Shown here: positions 45,261 to 55,239 of the stretch, piece after piece
Layout of the letters: the number at the start of each line of letters is the position of its first letter
Numbering within the stretch: the stretch's first letter is position 1
Source of the DNA: Ralstonia sp. NFACC01
GTDB taxonomy: Bacteria > Pseudomonadota > Gammaproteobacteria > Burkholderiales > Burkholderiaceae
Length of the DNA stretch: 64,000 bases
Direction of reading: 5' to 3'
Assembly: GCF_900115545.1 (NCBI RefSeq)
Contig: NZ_FOWV01000003.1
Span: forward strand, 310,001 to 374,000
Notes under the pieces: model-generated
What the model saw: only the letters and a program-made list of their open reading frames with translations
Told to the model about the DNA's origin: nothing
The model's database searches: none
Translations under genes and position numbers: made by a program

Positions 45261-46081
45261 CCTCATCGGCGCCCGGCAGCACGGCTGTGCTGCTGATCCA
45301 TGGCCTGGGCGGCACGGCCTACGACCTGGGCGTGCTGCAGAAAGCGCTGCGCAGCGCTGGCGCCGTCACGCACGTGCCGACCTTGCCCGGCCACGGCACG
45401 CGCCCAGAAGACCTCATCCACATGCCCGCCGAAGCATGGCTTGAAACGCTCACGCAAACGTATGAGCAGCTCGTCGCCGAGCATGACACCGTGCATATCG
45501 CGGGGATGTGTATGGGCGCATTGCTGGCGCTGGTGCTGGCGCATCGCGTTCGGCATGGCATTGCGCGCCCGCAAGACAGGCTGGCGCTGCTCGCCACGCC
45601 CATCCATATCGATGGCTGGTCCACGCCGTGGTATCGGGATCTGCGCTACGCGGTCTATCGCATCCCGGGCATGGCTGCGCGCATGCGCGTGGAAGAAGAT
45701 GAGCCGTTCGGCATCAAGAACCCGCTGTTGCGGCGGATCATCAAAGCCAAGCTCGCGCGAGGTGACAGCTTCCATTATCCGTGGGTGCCGCTGGCGTGCA
45801 TTCGTCAGGTGGACCGGCTGCGGCGCTGGGCGCTGGCCGGGGCGCCCGAGACGCAGTGCCAGACGCTGGTCATCCATTCCCGCGAAGACGAACTCACCAG
45901 CCTGCGCTCGGCCCAAACGTTGCAGGCCACCCTCCCCCATGCGCGCAGCGTGGTGCTGGAAAACAGCTACCACATGATCTGCGTGGACAACGACCGCGAT
46001 CAGGTCGCCGCAGAGGTCCTCGGCTTTTTCGGTTTCAACCCGGCAGCAGCCAGGCGCAAAGGCCCAGCCGCCGCAGATTGA
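45257..46081 (+). CDS. Alpha/beta hydrolase, carboxylesterase type
   Basis: A 274-residue soluble hydrolase related to Est30/YvaK carboxylesterases. The oxyanion region AVLLIHGLGGTAYDLGVL and the nucleophile in IAGMCMGALLAL show that the usual GxSxG serine is replaced by cysteine (GMCMG). The charge relay is probably completed by the Asp in HSREDELTS and the His in ENSYHMICVD. The GTG start at 45257 overlaps the TGA of the MASE1-PAS gene. Substrate unknown. Confidence 0.85.
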   Translation: MTSSAPGSTAVLLIHGLGGTAYDLGVLQKALRSAGAVTHVPTLPGHGTRPEDLIHMPAEAWLETLTQTYEQLVAEHDTVHIAGMCMGALLALVLAHRVRHGIARPQDRLALLATPIHIDGWSTPWYRDLRYAVYRIPGMAARMRVEEDEPFGIKNPLLRRIIKAKLARGDSFHYPWVPLACIRQVDRLRRWALAGAPETQCQTLVIHSREDELTSLRSAQTLQATLPHARSVVLENSYHMICVDNDRDQVAAEVLGFFGFNPAAARRKGPAAAD

Positions 46082-46093
46082 TCACGACGCCGA

Positions 46094-49000
46094 TCAGGCC
46101 GCCGGCCCTGCAGTCTCGTGCTCGTGCGCCGCGTCCAGCCGGCGCTGCCGCTCGCTGCCCTTGAACACGCCTCGCACCACCACAAAGAACACCGGCACCA
46201 GAAACACCGCCAGCACTGTCGCCGCGATGATCCCGCCCAACACGCCCGTGCCGATGGCGCGTTGGCTGGCCGATGCAGCGCCGCTTGCAATCGCCAGCGG
46301 CACGACTCCAAACGCAAATGCCAGCGACGTCATCACAATCGGCCGGAAGCGCAGGCGCGCGGCCTCCAGCGTGGCTTCGATCAGGCCCATGCCCTGCGCC
46401 ACCAGATCCTTTGCCACTTCGATGATCAGGATCGCGTTCTTGGCCGACAGCCCGATGGTGGCAATCAGCCCAACCTTGAAGTAGATGTCGTTGGGCAGGA
46501 AACGCAGCGCGGCGCCCAGCAGCGCGCCCAGCACGCCCAGCGGCACCACCAGCATGACCGCCAGCGGAATCGACCAGCTCTCGTACAAGGCCGCGAGGCA
46601 CAGAAACACGACGAGGATCGACAACGCAAACAGTGCCGGCGCCTGCGCCCCCGACAGCCGCTCCTCGAACGATTGCCCCGTCCACTCGTAGCCGAAGCCT
46701 TCGGGCAGACCGCGCGCAATCGACTCCATCGCCGCCATGGCCTCGCCTGAGCTATGACCGGGTGCCGGCGAGCCGGTGATCGTCATGGCCGGAAAGCCGT
46801 TGTAGCGATCGAGCTTGAGCGGCCCGACGATCCACTTCGTCGTGGTGAACGCCGAGAGCGGCACCATCGCCCCCGCGGCATTGCGCACGTGCATGCGACC
46901 AAGCTGTTCGACCGAGACGCGCTGCTTGCCGTCGGCCTGCACGATCACGCGGCGCACCTGGTTGCGGTAGACAAAATCGCCCGCGTAGTCGGAGCCGAAC
47001 ATCACCGCCAGCGTGCGGTTGATGTCTTCGATCGACACGCCCATCGACAGCGCCTTCTTGCGGTCCACATCGATCAGCACCTGCGGTGCATCGCCCTGGC
47101 CCGCAAACGTGACTTCCGACAGCGCGGGATGCTTGGCGGCCTCAGCGAGCATGCGGTCGCGTGCCTGCGCGAGGCGCTCGTAGCCGGCGCCGCCGCGGTC
47201 CTGCAGACGCAGGTCGAAGCCGGGCTTGCTGCCCAGCTCCGGCAGCGCAGGCGAGTTCATCGCCATGACCATCGCGCCCTTGATCTTGCCGAACGCCGCA
47301 TTGGCGCGCTCGACCACGGCGTCGACGTGCTGGTCAGCGCCCTTGCGTTGCTTCCAGTCCTTGAGCGTCAGGAACAGCATGGCCGCGTTCTGGCCGTTGC
47401 CGTACAGGCTGAAGCCCGTGATGGCCAGCGTGGACGCAACGGCCGGCTCCTGCGTCATGAAGTGCTGCTCGGCCTGCCGCACCACGTCGAGCGTCTGCGC
47501 CTGTGTGGCGCCCGTCGGCAGCATGACGACGGTCATGAACTCGCCGGTGTCTTCTTCCGGCAGAAAGGCCGTCGGCAGTTGCGTGAACAGCAGCACCACC
47601 ACGCCGATGACGGCGCCGTACACCACCAGCGCGCGGCCCGTGCGGTTCAGCAGCTTGGCAACGCCGCCTTGGTAGCGTGCCGTCAAACGCGCAAAGCCCC
47701 GGTTGAATGCGCCAAAGAAGCCCTTGCGCTCGGCATCGTGGCCGGCCTGCACCGGCTTGAGCAGCGTCGCGCAAAGCGCTGGCGTAAGCGTCAATGCCAG
47801 GAATGCCGAAAACACCATCGACACCGCCAGCGACAGCGAAAACTGCCGGTAGATATTGCCCACCGCGCCGCCAAAGAACGCCATCGGCACGAACACTGCC
47901 GTCAGCACCAGCGAGATGCCGACGATGGCCCCACTGATCTGCCGCATCGCTTTGGCCGTCGCCTCGCGTGGCGAGAGCCCCTCTTCGTGCATCACGCGTT
48001 CGACGTTCTCCACCACCACGATGGCATCGTCGACAAGGATCCCGATGGCCAGCACCAGGCCAAACAGCGTCAGCACATTGATGGAAAAACCCATCGGCAG
48101 CATCACCGCAAACGTGCCCAGCAGGGCGATCGGCACCACCAGCGTCGGGATCAGCGTCGCGCGCAGGTTCTGCATGAACAGCATCATCACCAGGAACACC
48201 AGCACCACGGCTTCGAGCAGCGTCTTGACGACTTGCTCGATGGCGATGCCGACAAAGCGCGAGCTGTCGTACGCCACCTCGTAGCGCACGCCGGGCGGGA
48301 AATGCGCCTGCGCTTCGTCCAGCACCACGCGCACGCGCTTGGCCACACCCACGGCATTGGCGCCAGGGGCAAGCTTGATGCCGATGGTCGTGGCCGGCTT
48401 GCCGTTCATGCGCGACAGGTAGAGGTAATCGCTGCCGCCCAGCTCCACGCGCGCCACATCGCGCAGCAGCACCATGCGGCCCTGTGCGTCCGCACGCAGC
48501 GGAATCTGGCCGAATGCATCGGGCGTGGTGAGCCCATCGTCACCGGTGACGCTCGCGTTGATGGGCGCACTGCCCGGCACGGCGCCGCTGCCGATTTCGC
48601 CCACGGTGATGCGCGCGTTGTAGCGGCGCACGGCGTCGCTCAAGTCACCGGCGGTCAGGCCCAATGCGGTCAGCTTGTCGGCATCGGGCCAGATGCGCAT
48701 GGCGTATTCCGCATCGAACAACTGCGCGGTGCCAACGCCCGGCACGCGGCGCAACTGCGGAATCAAATCTGACGAAGCGAGGTCACCCAGGTCGATGCCG
48801 TCAAAGCGGCCACGCTCGGCCGTCAGCGACAGATACATCATGTAGTTCTCGGCCGCCTTCTCGATGCGGATGCCGTTGCGGCGCACGACTTCAGGCAGGC
48901 GCTCCTCGACGATCTTCAGCCGGTTCTGCACCTCCACCGCCGCAAGATCGGGGCTCGTGCCCTGCGTGAACGACAGGTTGATCGATACGTTGCCCGCCGC

Positions 49001-49249
49001 GTCGGACGAAGACGACATGTACAGCAGCCCCGGCGCGCCGTTCATCTCGCGCTCGATGATGGCGGTGACGGCGCTCTCCACCGTGCGCGCAGACGCCCCC
49101 GGGTAGTTGGCCGAAATGCTGACATTGGGCGGCGCGATGTTCGGATACTGCGCCACCGGCAGCTTGGGCAGCGCGAGCACGCCGGCCAGAATGATGGCCA
49201 GCGCAATCACCCAGGCAAAGACCGGGCGGTCGATAAAGAAGCGTGCCAT
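46094..49249 (-). CDS. RND multidrug efflux permease (HAE1 family)
   Basis: A 1051-residue inner-membrane pump of the AcrB/MexB type: MARFFIDRPVFAWVIALAI at the start, twelve expected helices, the proton-relay Asp pair in GILVDDAIVVVENVERVMHE, and two large periplasmic loops. Drugs move from the periplasm through a partner outer-membrane channel. The membrane-fusion gene lies upstream with a two-base gap. No outer-membrane factor gene is here, so it must use one encoded elsewhere. Substrate range cannot be predicted. Confidence 0.93.
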   Translation of the reverse strand: MARFFIDRPVFAWVIALAIILAGVLALPKLPVAQYPNIAPPNVSISANYPGASARTVESAVTAIIEREMNGAPGLLYMSSSSDAAGNVSINLSFTQGTSPDLAAVEVQNRLKIVEERLPEVVRRNGIRIEKAAENYMMYLSLTAERGRFDGIDLGDLASSDLIPQLRRVPGVGTAQLFDAEYAMRIWPDADKLTALGLTAGDLSDAVRRYNARITVGEIGSGAVPGSAPINASVTGDDGLTTPDAFGQIPLRADAQGRMVLLRDVARVELGGSDYLYLSRMNGKPATTIGIKLAPGANAVGVAKRVRVVLDEAQAHFPPGVRYEVAYDSSRFVGIAIEQVVKTLLEAVVLVFLVMMLFMQNLRATLIPTLVVPIALLGTFAVMLPMGFSINVLTLFGLVLAIGILVDDAIVVVENVERVMHEEGLSPREATAKAMRQISGAIVGISLVLTAVFVPMAFFGGAVGNIYRQFSLSLAVSMVFSAFLALTLTPALCATLLKPVQAGHDAERKGFFGAFNRGFARLTARYQGGVAKLLNRTGRALVVYGAVIGVVVLLFTQLPTAFLPEEDTGEFMTVVMLPTGATQAQTLDVVRQAEQHFMTQEPAVASTLAITGFSLYGNGQNAAMLFLTLKDWKQRKGADQHVDAVVERANAAFGKIKGAMVMAMNSPALPELGSKPGFDLRLQDRGGAGYERLAQARDRMLAEAAKHPALSEVTFAGQGDAPQVLIDVDRKKALSMGVSIEDINRTLAVMFGSDYAGDFVYRNQVRRVIVQADGKQRVSVEQLGRMHVRNAAGAMVPLSAFTTTKWIVGPLKLDRYNGFPAMTITGSPAPGHSSGEAMAAMESIARGLPEGFGYEWTGQSFEERLSGAQAPALFALSILVVFLCLAALYESWSIPLAVMLVVPLGVLGALLGAALRFLPNDIYFKVGLIATIGLSAKNAILIIEVAKDLVAQGMGLIEATLEAARLRFRPIVMTSLAFAFGVVPLAIASGAASASQRAIGTGVLGGIIAATVLAVFLVPVFFVVVRGVFKGSERQRRLDAAHEHETAGPAA

Positions 49250-49251
49250 GG

Positions 49252-50433
49252 TCAGCCCTTCTTCGGCTTGGTGTCAGCACGCGGTGCTGCGGGCACCGGC
49301 TTGACCGCCATGCCTGCTTCCAGCGTCTGCATGCCCGGAATGGCGAGGCGCTCTCCGCCGGACAGCCCGCTTGTCACCAGCCATTGGTCACCGGCCAACG
49401 TTTGCGCAGCCACGGGACGCACGGCCAGCGTATTGTCGGCCTGCACCAGGAACACCGATGCCCCCTGGCGGTCGCGCTGCAACGCGCCCTTCGGAACCGT
49501 CACCGCGCCCTGCTGCACGGCGTGCGAAAGCTTCACGCGCACGTACATGCCAGGCAGCAGCAGGCCGTCGGGGTTGGGCAGCACGGCGCGCATCGAAACG
49601 TTGTCCGTTGCGCGGTCCACCGCCAAGTCGGAGAACAGCAGCCTGCCCGGGCGCTCGTACGCCACGCCGTCGCTCAGGATGACCTGCACGCCGATGTCCT
49701 GGCCGCTCAATGCGGCGGCCTGGCCCTTCTTGAGCGCGCGCTGCAAGGCCAGCACTTCGGCGGCGGGCTGCGCAAAGTCCACGTAGATCGGATCGATCTG
49801 CTCGACAGTGGTGAGCGGCGTGGCAGCGTCTTCCTTGACCAGCGCACCTTCGGTGACCTGCGCGCGGCGCGAGCGGCCGGCGATGGGGGCCGTGACGGTG
49901 GCATAGCCCAGGCGCAGTTGTGCGGTTTCCAGGGCGGCACGGCTGGACACCACGTCTGCGGCGGCCTGACGCTCGGCGGATTGCGCTTCAGCGTATTCCA
50001 GCTCGCTCACGGCGCGCGTGGCGGCCAGCCCCTTGTAGCGCGCAGCCTTGTCACGAGCGATAGCGAGTTGCGCCTGCGCACGGGCAAGCGCGCCTTGCGC
50101 GGCGTCCACCTGCGCCTTGAGCGGTGCCGGGTCGATGCGGAACAGCACCTGGCCGGCCTTGACCACCTGGCCTTCTTCGTAGGCGCGCTTGAGGACGATG
50201 CCGTCAACGCGCGCGCGCACTTCGGCAGTGCGATACGGCTCAAGGCGGCCCGGCAATTCGGTCACCAGCGGCGCATCGGAGCGCTGTGCAACGACAAACT
50301 CGACCTCCGGCGGACCAGCGGGCTTGGCGGCCTCATCAGCATGCTTGCCGCACGCCTGCAACACAGTCAGGGCGCACGCGCACAACAACCACCGGGACGA
50401 ACGGGAACGACGGAACAACACGGAGAACATCAT
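49252..50433 (-). CDS. RND efflux periplasmic adaptor, lipoprotein
   Basis: A 393-residue membrane-fusion protein. The lipobox LQACG (Cys around residue 27) anchors it to the inner membrane; then a lipoyl half motif, an alpha-helical hairpin (about residues 90-150, AQGALARAQAQLAIARDKAA) and a beta-barrel domain with LLPGMYVRVKLSHAVQ. Two adjacent ATGs at 50431-50433 and 50428-50430 exist; I use the first. Co-transcribed with the RND permease. Confidence 0.92.
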   Translation of the reverse strand: MMFSVLFRRSRSSRWLLCACALTVLQACGKHADEAAKPAGPPEVEFVVAQRSDAPLVTELPGRLEPYRTAEVRARVDGIVLKRAYEEGQVVKAGQVLFRIDPAPLKAQVDAAQGALARAQAQLAIARDKAARYKGLAATRAVSELEYAEAQSAERQAAADVVSSRAALETAQLRLGYATVTAPIAGRSRRAQVTEGALVKEDAATPLTTVEQIDPIYVDFAQPAAEVLALQRALKKGQAAALSGQDIGVQVILSDGVAYERPGRLLFSDLAVDRATDNVSMRAVLPNPDGLLLPGMYVRVKLSHAVQQGAVTVPKGALQRDRQGASVFLVQADNTLAVRPVAAQTLAGDQWLVTSGLSGGERLAIPGMQTLEAGMAVKPVPAAPRADTKPKKG

Positions 50434-50601
50434 GGAAAGGGGGCTGGGCGCGGCCGCGCCCGAGGTCTTGAAAAAGCGAAGCGGAAGGCTAGCACGCACA
50501 TCCGCCGCAGTCTGACCGATTGATTTCCCAGTCTGATCAAGACCTTACGAAGCAGGCGCTGCGTGCGTACGCAGGCCGGCCTGCTTCTGCTTGACGCTGT
50601 T

Positions 50602-52947
50602 TCAGAAGACGCGACCCAGCTGCAAATACACGTTCCACACGCCCTGCGGCGCCACCGCAAAACCGAAGTACAGCGGCCCGATGGGGCTGTTGCCGCCAAC
50701 AAATACGCTGCCGCTCTTCAGGTAAGGGCCCCGCCCGAAGTTGTTGCGCAACTGCCAGACGTTGCCGGCCTCGGCGCTGGCGCCGAACACCGGAGCGCGC
50801 AGGCCGAGCAGGTCGTCCACGCGCAGGTCGTACAGATACGTCAGGCGGCCGTACAACATGTACTGGCCGTTGAACTGGTCCTGCGCGTAGGCGGAAAGGT
50901 GCTGGAAGCCGCCCAGGAAAAAACCCTCGTTGGCGCCATTGCCCGTGTTGCCATCGTTTTCGCGCGTCGGGCTGTTCACGCCAAACTGGCCCGCCCCCTC
51001 CAACGCCACATTGAACGTGTGACGGCCGTAACTCGTCGCCCACAGGCCCTTGGCCTGGGCGGTGTTGAACTTCTTGTCGAGCGAACCGAAGCCCGCTTCC
51101 ACACTGCTGTAGAAGTAGTAGCCGCTGCGCGGGAACAGCGGGTCATCCAGCTGATCCAGCGTCAACTGGGCGCGGAAGGCCGGCTGCTTGGCGCGAAGCG
51201 TCGGCAAGTCCAGCGCGCCTTCCTCCGTCAACGCCAGGTAATTGAACGCCGCGCTCTTGCTCATGTAGTTCACACCCAGCCGCAGTTCGCCCTTGCGGCC
51301 GAGCGGGATACCAAGGTCCACGCCGGCACGTGCGGTCTCCAGGGTCATGCTGTTGAACGGCTTGGCGTCCTTGGTCGGCGCCTCGTCGTCAAAGTAGAGA
51401 TCCGAGCGCCGGCGCGAGTACTCGGCATACGGCGCCACGTAGAACCCGCGCGCCTGCCACAGCGGCTGGCGCAACTCGGTATGGATGCTCGCCCGGTTGC
51501 TGCCGAGCACGATGTCATTGCGCCACTCCAACCCGCTCTGCGTGAGCCACGGATACCGATGGCCGAGATTGACGTTGAACGCGCCGCGCCCGTCGAAGTT
51601 GGTCGACATGCCCAGCCCGAACAGGAAGAACTGGTTGCCCCACGACTTTTCATGCGCGTCGATCTTGAGCGTGTGCACGCCGTTCTCTTCCACCAGTTGC
51701 TGCGTGACGGTTTCGAAGTCGCCGGTGGTGGCCAGCGCCGACAGCTCGCGGTTGAGCGCTTCGGCGTCATACGCGTCGCCTTCGCGCACCTTGATCAACT
51801 GGCGCACGCGCGCGGGCGGCACACGGCCGCTGGTGGTCACATCGATGGCGTCGATGCGTGCGCCCGCCACCAACGTGCCCTGCGGCTCATGGGCCGTGCG
51901 GTACACGGCATACGCCTGCGGCGACAGCGACAACGTCGCGAGCTTCGCTTCAACGCCCTGCGCCGCGCGCTCGCCCTCCCGCACGCCCTGCGGGCCCTTG
52001 GCGAAATCGGTGAACGAAAGCTCCGAGAGCTGCGGCTCGATCAGCACATCCTTGCCGCGCAGCAGCGCCTTTTGCGCCCGCACGTTCTGGCCGACGAGGA
52101 TGGTGATCATCTGCTGCGTCACCGCCGCCGGCGAGGCCAGGTCTTCCGGCCGCTGCAAGTCCGACCCGATGTTGACGGCGATGATGATGTCCGCCCCCAT
52201 GTCGCGCGCGAGTTGCACGGGCAGGTTGCTCACCAGGCCGCCATCCACCAGCGTGCGCCCGCCCACCTCGATGGGCGCAAACAAGCCCGGTACCGCCATG
52301 CTGGCGCGCATCGCCAGCGGCAGCGAGCCGTGGTCGAGAATCACCCCGTCGCCCGTGGCCAGATCCGTCGCCATGGCCTTGAACGGAATGGGCAGGCGCG
52401 AAAACTCGATGTTGTCGGGCCACTGCGCCGTCCAGTTCTTGAGCAGCGCGAGCAGGCGGTTGCCCTGCACCAGCCCGGCGGGCAGCTTGAGCTTGCCGTC
52501 GCCATAGCCAGCGGACAAGCCGATCGGATACTGGAAATCATCCTCGCGCAGCGATTGCGGCAGCTTGGCCCGATCGTTGCGATCGAACGCGATGTCGCTC
52601 AGGTCCACCTGCGAGAGTTTCTGCTCCAGCGCATCGGCACGCATGCCGCTGGCGTACAGCCCGCCCACCACGGCGCCCATGCTGGTGGCGGCAATGACAT
52701 CCACGGGAATGCGCATGCGCTCCAGCATCTTCAGCACGCCAATATGCGCATAGCCGCGCGCCCCGCCGCCCGACAGCACCAGGCCGATACGCGGCCGCGT
52801 CGATTCGGTGTTTGCCTGCGCGGGCGCTGGCGCAGTCTGGCCATGCACGGCAGGCGACAGCGCCGCCAATGCCACAAACACGGTGACCACGGCGGTAGCC
52901 AATCGGGAGCCGTGGCGGCGAAGCAGGAAGGCCGTCAGAGAAGCCAT
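50602..52947 (-). CDS. Patatin-like phospholipase with BamA-type barrel
   Basis: A 781-residue outer-membrane protein. After a Sec signal (cleavage near VHG-QT) comes a patatin domain: oxyanion motif SGGGARG at about residues 59-65, the nucleophile Ser89 in ATSMG (usually GTSMG), and the catalytic Asp in VDGGLVSN. A POTRA-like part (VRQLIKVREGDAYDAEALNR) and a C-terminal 16-strand Omp85-type beta barrel ending VYLQLGRVF follow. This is the PlpD-type (type Vd) architecture, with the barrel exporting or anchoring the lipase. Divergent to lldP. Confidence 0.9.
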   Translation of the reverse strand: MASLTAFLLRRHGSRLATAVVTVFVALAALSPAVHGQTAPAPAQANTESTRPRIGLVLSGGGARGYAHIGVLKMLERMRIPVDVIAATSMGAVVGGLYASGMRADALEQKLSQVDLSDIAFDRNDRAKLPQSLREDDFQYPIGLSAGYGDGKLKLPAGLVQGNRLLALLKNWTAQWPDNIEFSRLPIPFKAMATDLATGDGVILDHGSLPLAMRASMAVPGLFAPIEVGGRTLVDGGLVSNLPVQLARDMGADIIIAVNIGSDLQRPEDLASPAAVTQQMITILVGQNVRAQKALLRGKDVLIEPQLSELSFTDFAKGPQGVREGERAAQGVEAKLATLSLSPQAYAVYRTAHEPQGTLVAGARIDAIDVTTSGRVPPARVRQLIKVREGDAYDAEALNRELSALATTGDFETVTQQLVEENGVHTLKIDAHEKSWGNQFFLFGLGMSTNFDGRGAFNVNLGHRYPWLTQSGLEWRNDIVLGSNRASIHTELRQPLWQARGFYVAPYAEYSRRRSDLYFDDEAPTKDAKPFNSMTLETARAGVDLGIPLGRKGELRLGVNYMSKSAAFNYLALTEEGALDLPTLRAKQPAFRAQLTLDQLDDPLFPRSGYYFYSSVEAGFGSLDKKFNTAQAKGLWATSYGRHTFNVALEGAGQFGVNSPTRENDGNTGNGANEGFFLGGFQHLSAYAQDQFNGQYMLYGRLTYLYDLRVDDLLGLRAPVFGASAEAGNVWQLRNNFGRGPYLKSGSVFVGGNSPIGPLYFGFAVAPQGVWNVYLQLGRVF

Positions 52948-53206
52948 GAATGGAGGGCGAATTGGGGTGGTGGGCAGCGCTGCAGGCGCAATGATTCCAC
53001 AACCCGGATTTACCCGGTGCGATTGCGTGCGCCGCGTCAACCCTCGCACCGCCGCCGATGAATACTTTTCAGGGCGAAAGTGACAGAATATTGCCGGGAC
53101 CCGGACACGCTTGTTCCTACAATCCGCGTTTGCCCCTGCGAAAAGGGGCGACAGAAGACGTTCGGTATCGACAAGAACTGAAACGCCCAAACAGGAGGAG
53201 ATCAAG

Positions 53207-54883
53207 ATGTGGAATCAAGTCTATGACCCGCTCGGCAGTGCCGTGTGGTCAACCCTAGCGGCCGGGGTACCGGTTGCGGTGCTGCTGTGCTCGCTGGCGT
53301 TCTTCCATATGCAGGCGCATCTGGCCGCCGGCCTGGCGCTGATTGTCGGGGTGGGGATCGCCTCGTTCGTGTTCGGCATGCCGACCGCCATGGCCGGCAA
53401 GGCAGCCGGTCTGGGCATCGTCTCCGGCCTGTTCCCAATTGGCTGGATCGTTCTCAACATCATCTTCCTGCATCGGCTCACCACCTTGAACGGGTCGTTC
53501 AAGGTCTTACAGAGCTCGATTTCCGGCATTACCGAAGACCGGCGCCTGCAACTCCTGCTCGTGGCGTTCAGCTTCGGTGCCTTCTTTGAAGGCGCAGCGG
53601 GCTTCGGCACGCCGGTGGCCGTCACGGGTGCCATCCTGATCGGTCTGGGCTTCTCGCCGCTGGCCGCGTCTGGGCTGGCCCTGATCGCCAATACCGCGCC
53701 GGTGGCCTACGGCGCACTGGGCGCGCCACTCATCGGGCTGGCGTCGGTCACGGGGCTGGACCTGCTGCAGCTCTCCGCCATGGTCGGCCGCCAGCTGCCG
53801 TTCTTCTCGGTGCTGGTGCCGTTCTGGCTGATCTGGGCGTTCGCGGGCTTCCGCGGCATGCTGCAGATCTGGCCGGCGATCCTGGTGGCGGGCGTGTCGT
53901 TTGCGATTCCGCAGTTCCTGGTGTCGAACTTCCACGGCCCATGGCTGGTTGACGTGATTGCCGCGCTGGTGTCGATGGGCACGCTCACGCTGTTCCTGAA
54001 GGTGTGGAAACCCAAGACGATCTGGACGTCGACCGCCCTGCGCAACCGCGAAGACAACTCCCGCGTCGACCCCGAAGCCGCCGCCGAGGCGCGCGAAGCC
54101 ACCACCGGCACCAACGGCAAGATCACGCGCGTGCAGGCATGGCTGCCCTGGGTGATCCTGACGGTGTTCGTCTTCATCTGGGGCGTACCGCAATTCAAGG
54201 CGTTTGCCGACGGCCTCTGGGCATTCAAGTTCGCCATTCCGGGCCTCGACAAGATGGTGCTCAAGGGCCCGCCGGTGGTGCCCAAGGTGATTGCCGAAGG
54301 CGCGGTGTTCAACTTCAACGTCCTGTCGATGGCGGGCACGGGCATCCTGGTGTCGGCCATCGTGGGCGGCCTGCTGATGGGCTACTCGCTACCGCGCATG
54401 CTCAAGGAGTACTGGAACACCATCAAGCTGACGCGCTATTCGCTGCTGACGATCTGCGCGATGTTTGGCATCGGTTACCTCACGCGCTACTCCGGTCTGG
54501 ACGCGACGCTGGGCCTGGCCTTCGCCCACACGGGCGTGCTGTACCCGCTGTTCGGCACGATGCTGGGCTGGCTGGGGGTGGCGCTGACCGGCTCGGATAC
54601 GGCATCGAACGTGCTGTTCGGCGGCCTGCAGAAGACCACGGCCGAACAGCTGGGCCTGTCGCCGATCCTCATGTCCGCAGCCAACAGCTCGGGCGGCGTG
54701 ATGGGCAAGATGATCGATGCTCAGTCCATCGTCGTGGCCTCCACCGCCACCAAGTGGTACGGCCACGAGGGCGACATCCTGCGCTACGTGTTCTTCCACT
54801 CGCTGGCGCTGGCCTTCCTGGTGGGGCTGATGATTACCCTGCAGGCCTATGTGGAGCCCTTCACGCGGATGGTGGTGCACTGA
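53207..54883 (+). CDS. lldP: L-lactate permease
   Basis: A 558-residue LctP-family transporter with about 12-14 hydrophobic segments. Family motifs visible are FEGAAGFGTPVAVTGAIL, LIANTAPVAYGALGAPLIG and TGSDTASNVLFGGLQKTTAE near the C-terminus. The start MWNQVYDPLGSAVWSTLAAG follows a strong AGGAGGAG. No lactate dehydrogenase gene is nearby; glycolate or lactate are both possible substrates. A terminator follows. Confidence 0.92.
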   Translation: MWNQVYDPLGSAVWSTLAAGVPVAVLLCSLAFFHMQAHLAAGLALIVGVGIASFVFGMPTAMAGKAAGLGIVSGLFPIGWIVLNIIFLHRLTTLNGSFKVLQSSISGITEDRRLQLLLVAFSFGAFFEGAAGFGTPVAVTGAILIGLGFSPLAASGLALIANTAPVAYGALGAPLIGLASVTGLDLLQLSAMVGRQLPFFSVLVPFWLIWAFAGFRGMLQIWPAILVAGVSFAIPQFLVSNFHGPWLVDVIAALVSMGTLTLFLKVWKPKTIWTSTALRNREDNSRVDPEAAAEAREATTGTNGKITRVQAWLPWVILTVFVFIWGVPQFKAFADGLWAFKFAIPGLDKMVLKGPPVVPKVIAEGAVFNFNVLSMAGTGILVSAIVGGLLMGYSLPRMLKEYWNTIKLTRYSLLTICAMFGIGYLTRYSGLDATLGLAFAHTGVLYPLFGTMLGWLGVALTGSDTASNVLFGGLQKTTAEQLGLSPILMSAANSSGGVMGKMIDAQSIVVASTATKWYGHEGDILRYVFFHSLALAFLVGLMITLQAYVEPFTRMVVH

Positions 54884-54906
54884 GCGCCCGCTCTCGACGG
54901 AAGCTG

Positions 54907-54933
54907 AAAGCCGCTCAACCGAGCGGCTTTTTT
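54907..54933 (+). terminator. Intrinsic terminator after lldP
   Basis: AAAGCCGCTC-AACC-GAGCGGCTTTTTT: perfect 10-bp stem with a T run, 23 bases after the stop. Confidence 0.92.
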
Positions 54934-54952
54934 CATGCGAATCCGACACGTC

Positions 54953-55149
54953 GAGCTAAAAGCCTCGCAAGGCGGGTTCCGAACTCCAACGGCGGAGCAA
55001 AAAGCCTCACGCGTCGAGCTCTGAGCTCCAACCGCCGAGCAAAAAGCCCCACGCGTCGAGCTCCGAGCTCCATCCGCCGAGCAAAAAGCCTCACGCGTCG
55101 AGCTCTGAGCTCCGCCCGCCGAGTCCTGCACTCCGTAAGCCAGCTCGCC
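54953..55149. repeat. 42-bp tandem repeat array
   Basis: Copies at 54953-54994 (degenerate), 54995-55036, 55037-55078 and 55079-55120, followed by a fading partial copy from 55121 to about 55149. The unit begins GAGCAAAAAGCCTCACGCGT and contains GAGCTC; the middle copies differ at only a few bases. 42 is a multiple of three, so the array stays open in several frames, but no protein is supported. Likely variable between strains. Confidence 0.88.
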
Positions 55150-55239
55150 AGCAAGGGCACTTTCACGCGCGTATCATGGGCGGCTCTTCCGCGCACGTCC
55201 CGCCCTGGGGCGTCGGTCTCCTCTTCCCCCCGACCCGAC

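Larger units (their letters stand above)
54884..55239. other. Intergenic region lldP / ABC exporter with tandem repeats
   Basis: 356 bases. It holds the lldP terminator, the 42-bp tandem repeats (54953-55149) and about 90 bases before the ABC start with no clear promoter or ribosome-binding site. Confidence 0.5.

Noticed and set aside
46754-48772. 672-aa plus-strand ORF opposite the RND permease
   Set aside because: His/Arg/Gln-rich antisense frame; no ribosome-binding site or family.
50563-53061. 832-aa plus-strand ORF opposite the patatin gene
   Set aside because: Antisense shadow; the opposite strand has complete domains.
54953-55149. Possible CRISPR array
   Set aside because: Repeats are contiguous with no spacers and no cas genes nearby.
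54004-55239. Long open frame joining the end of lldP and the repeats to the ABC exporter
   Set aside because: The in-frame extension lies in another frame of lldP and the tandem repeats; the family start is at 55240.
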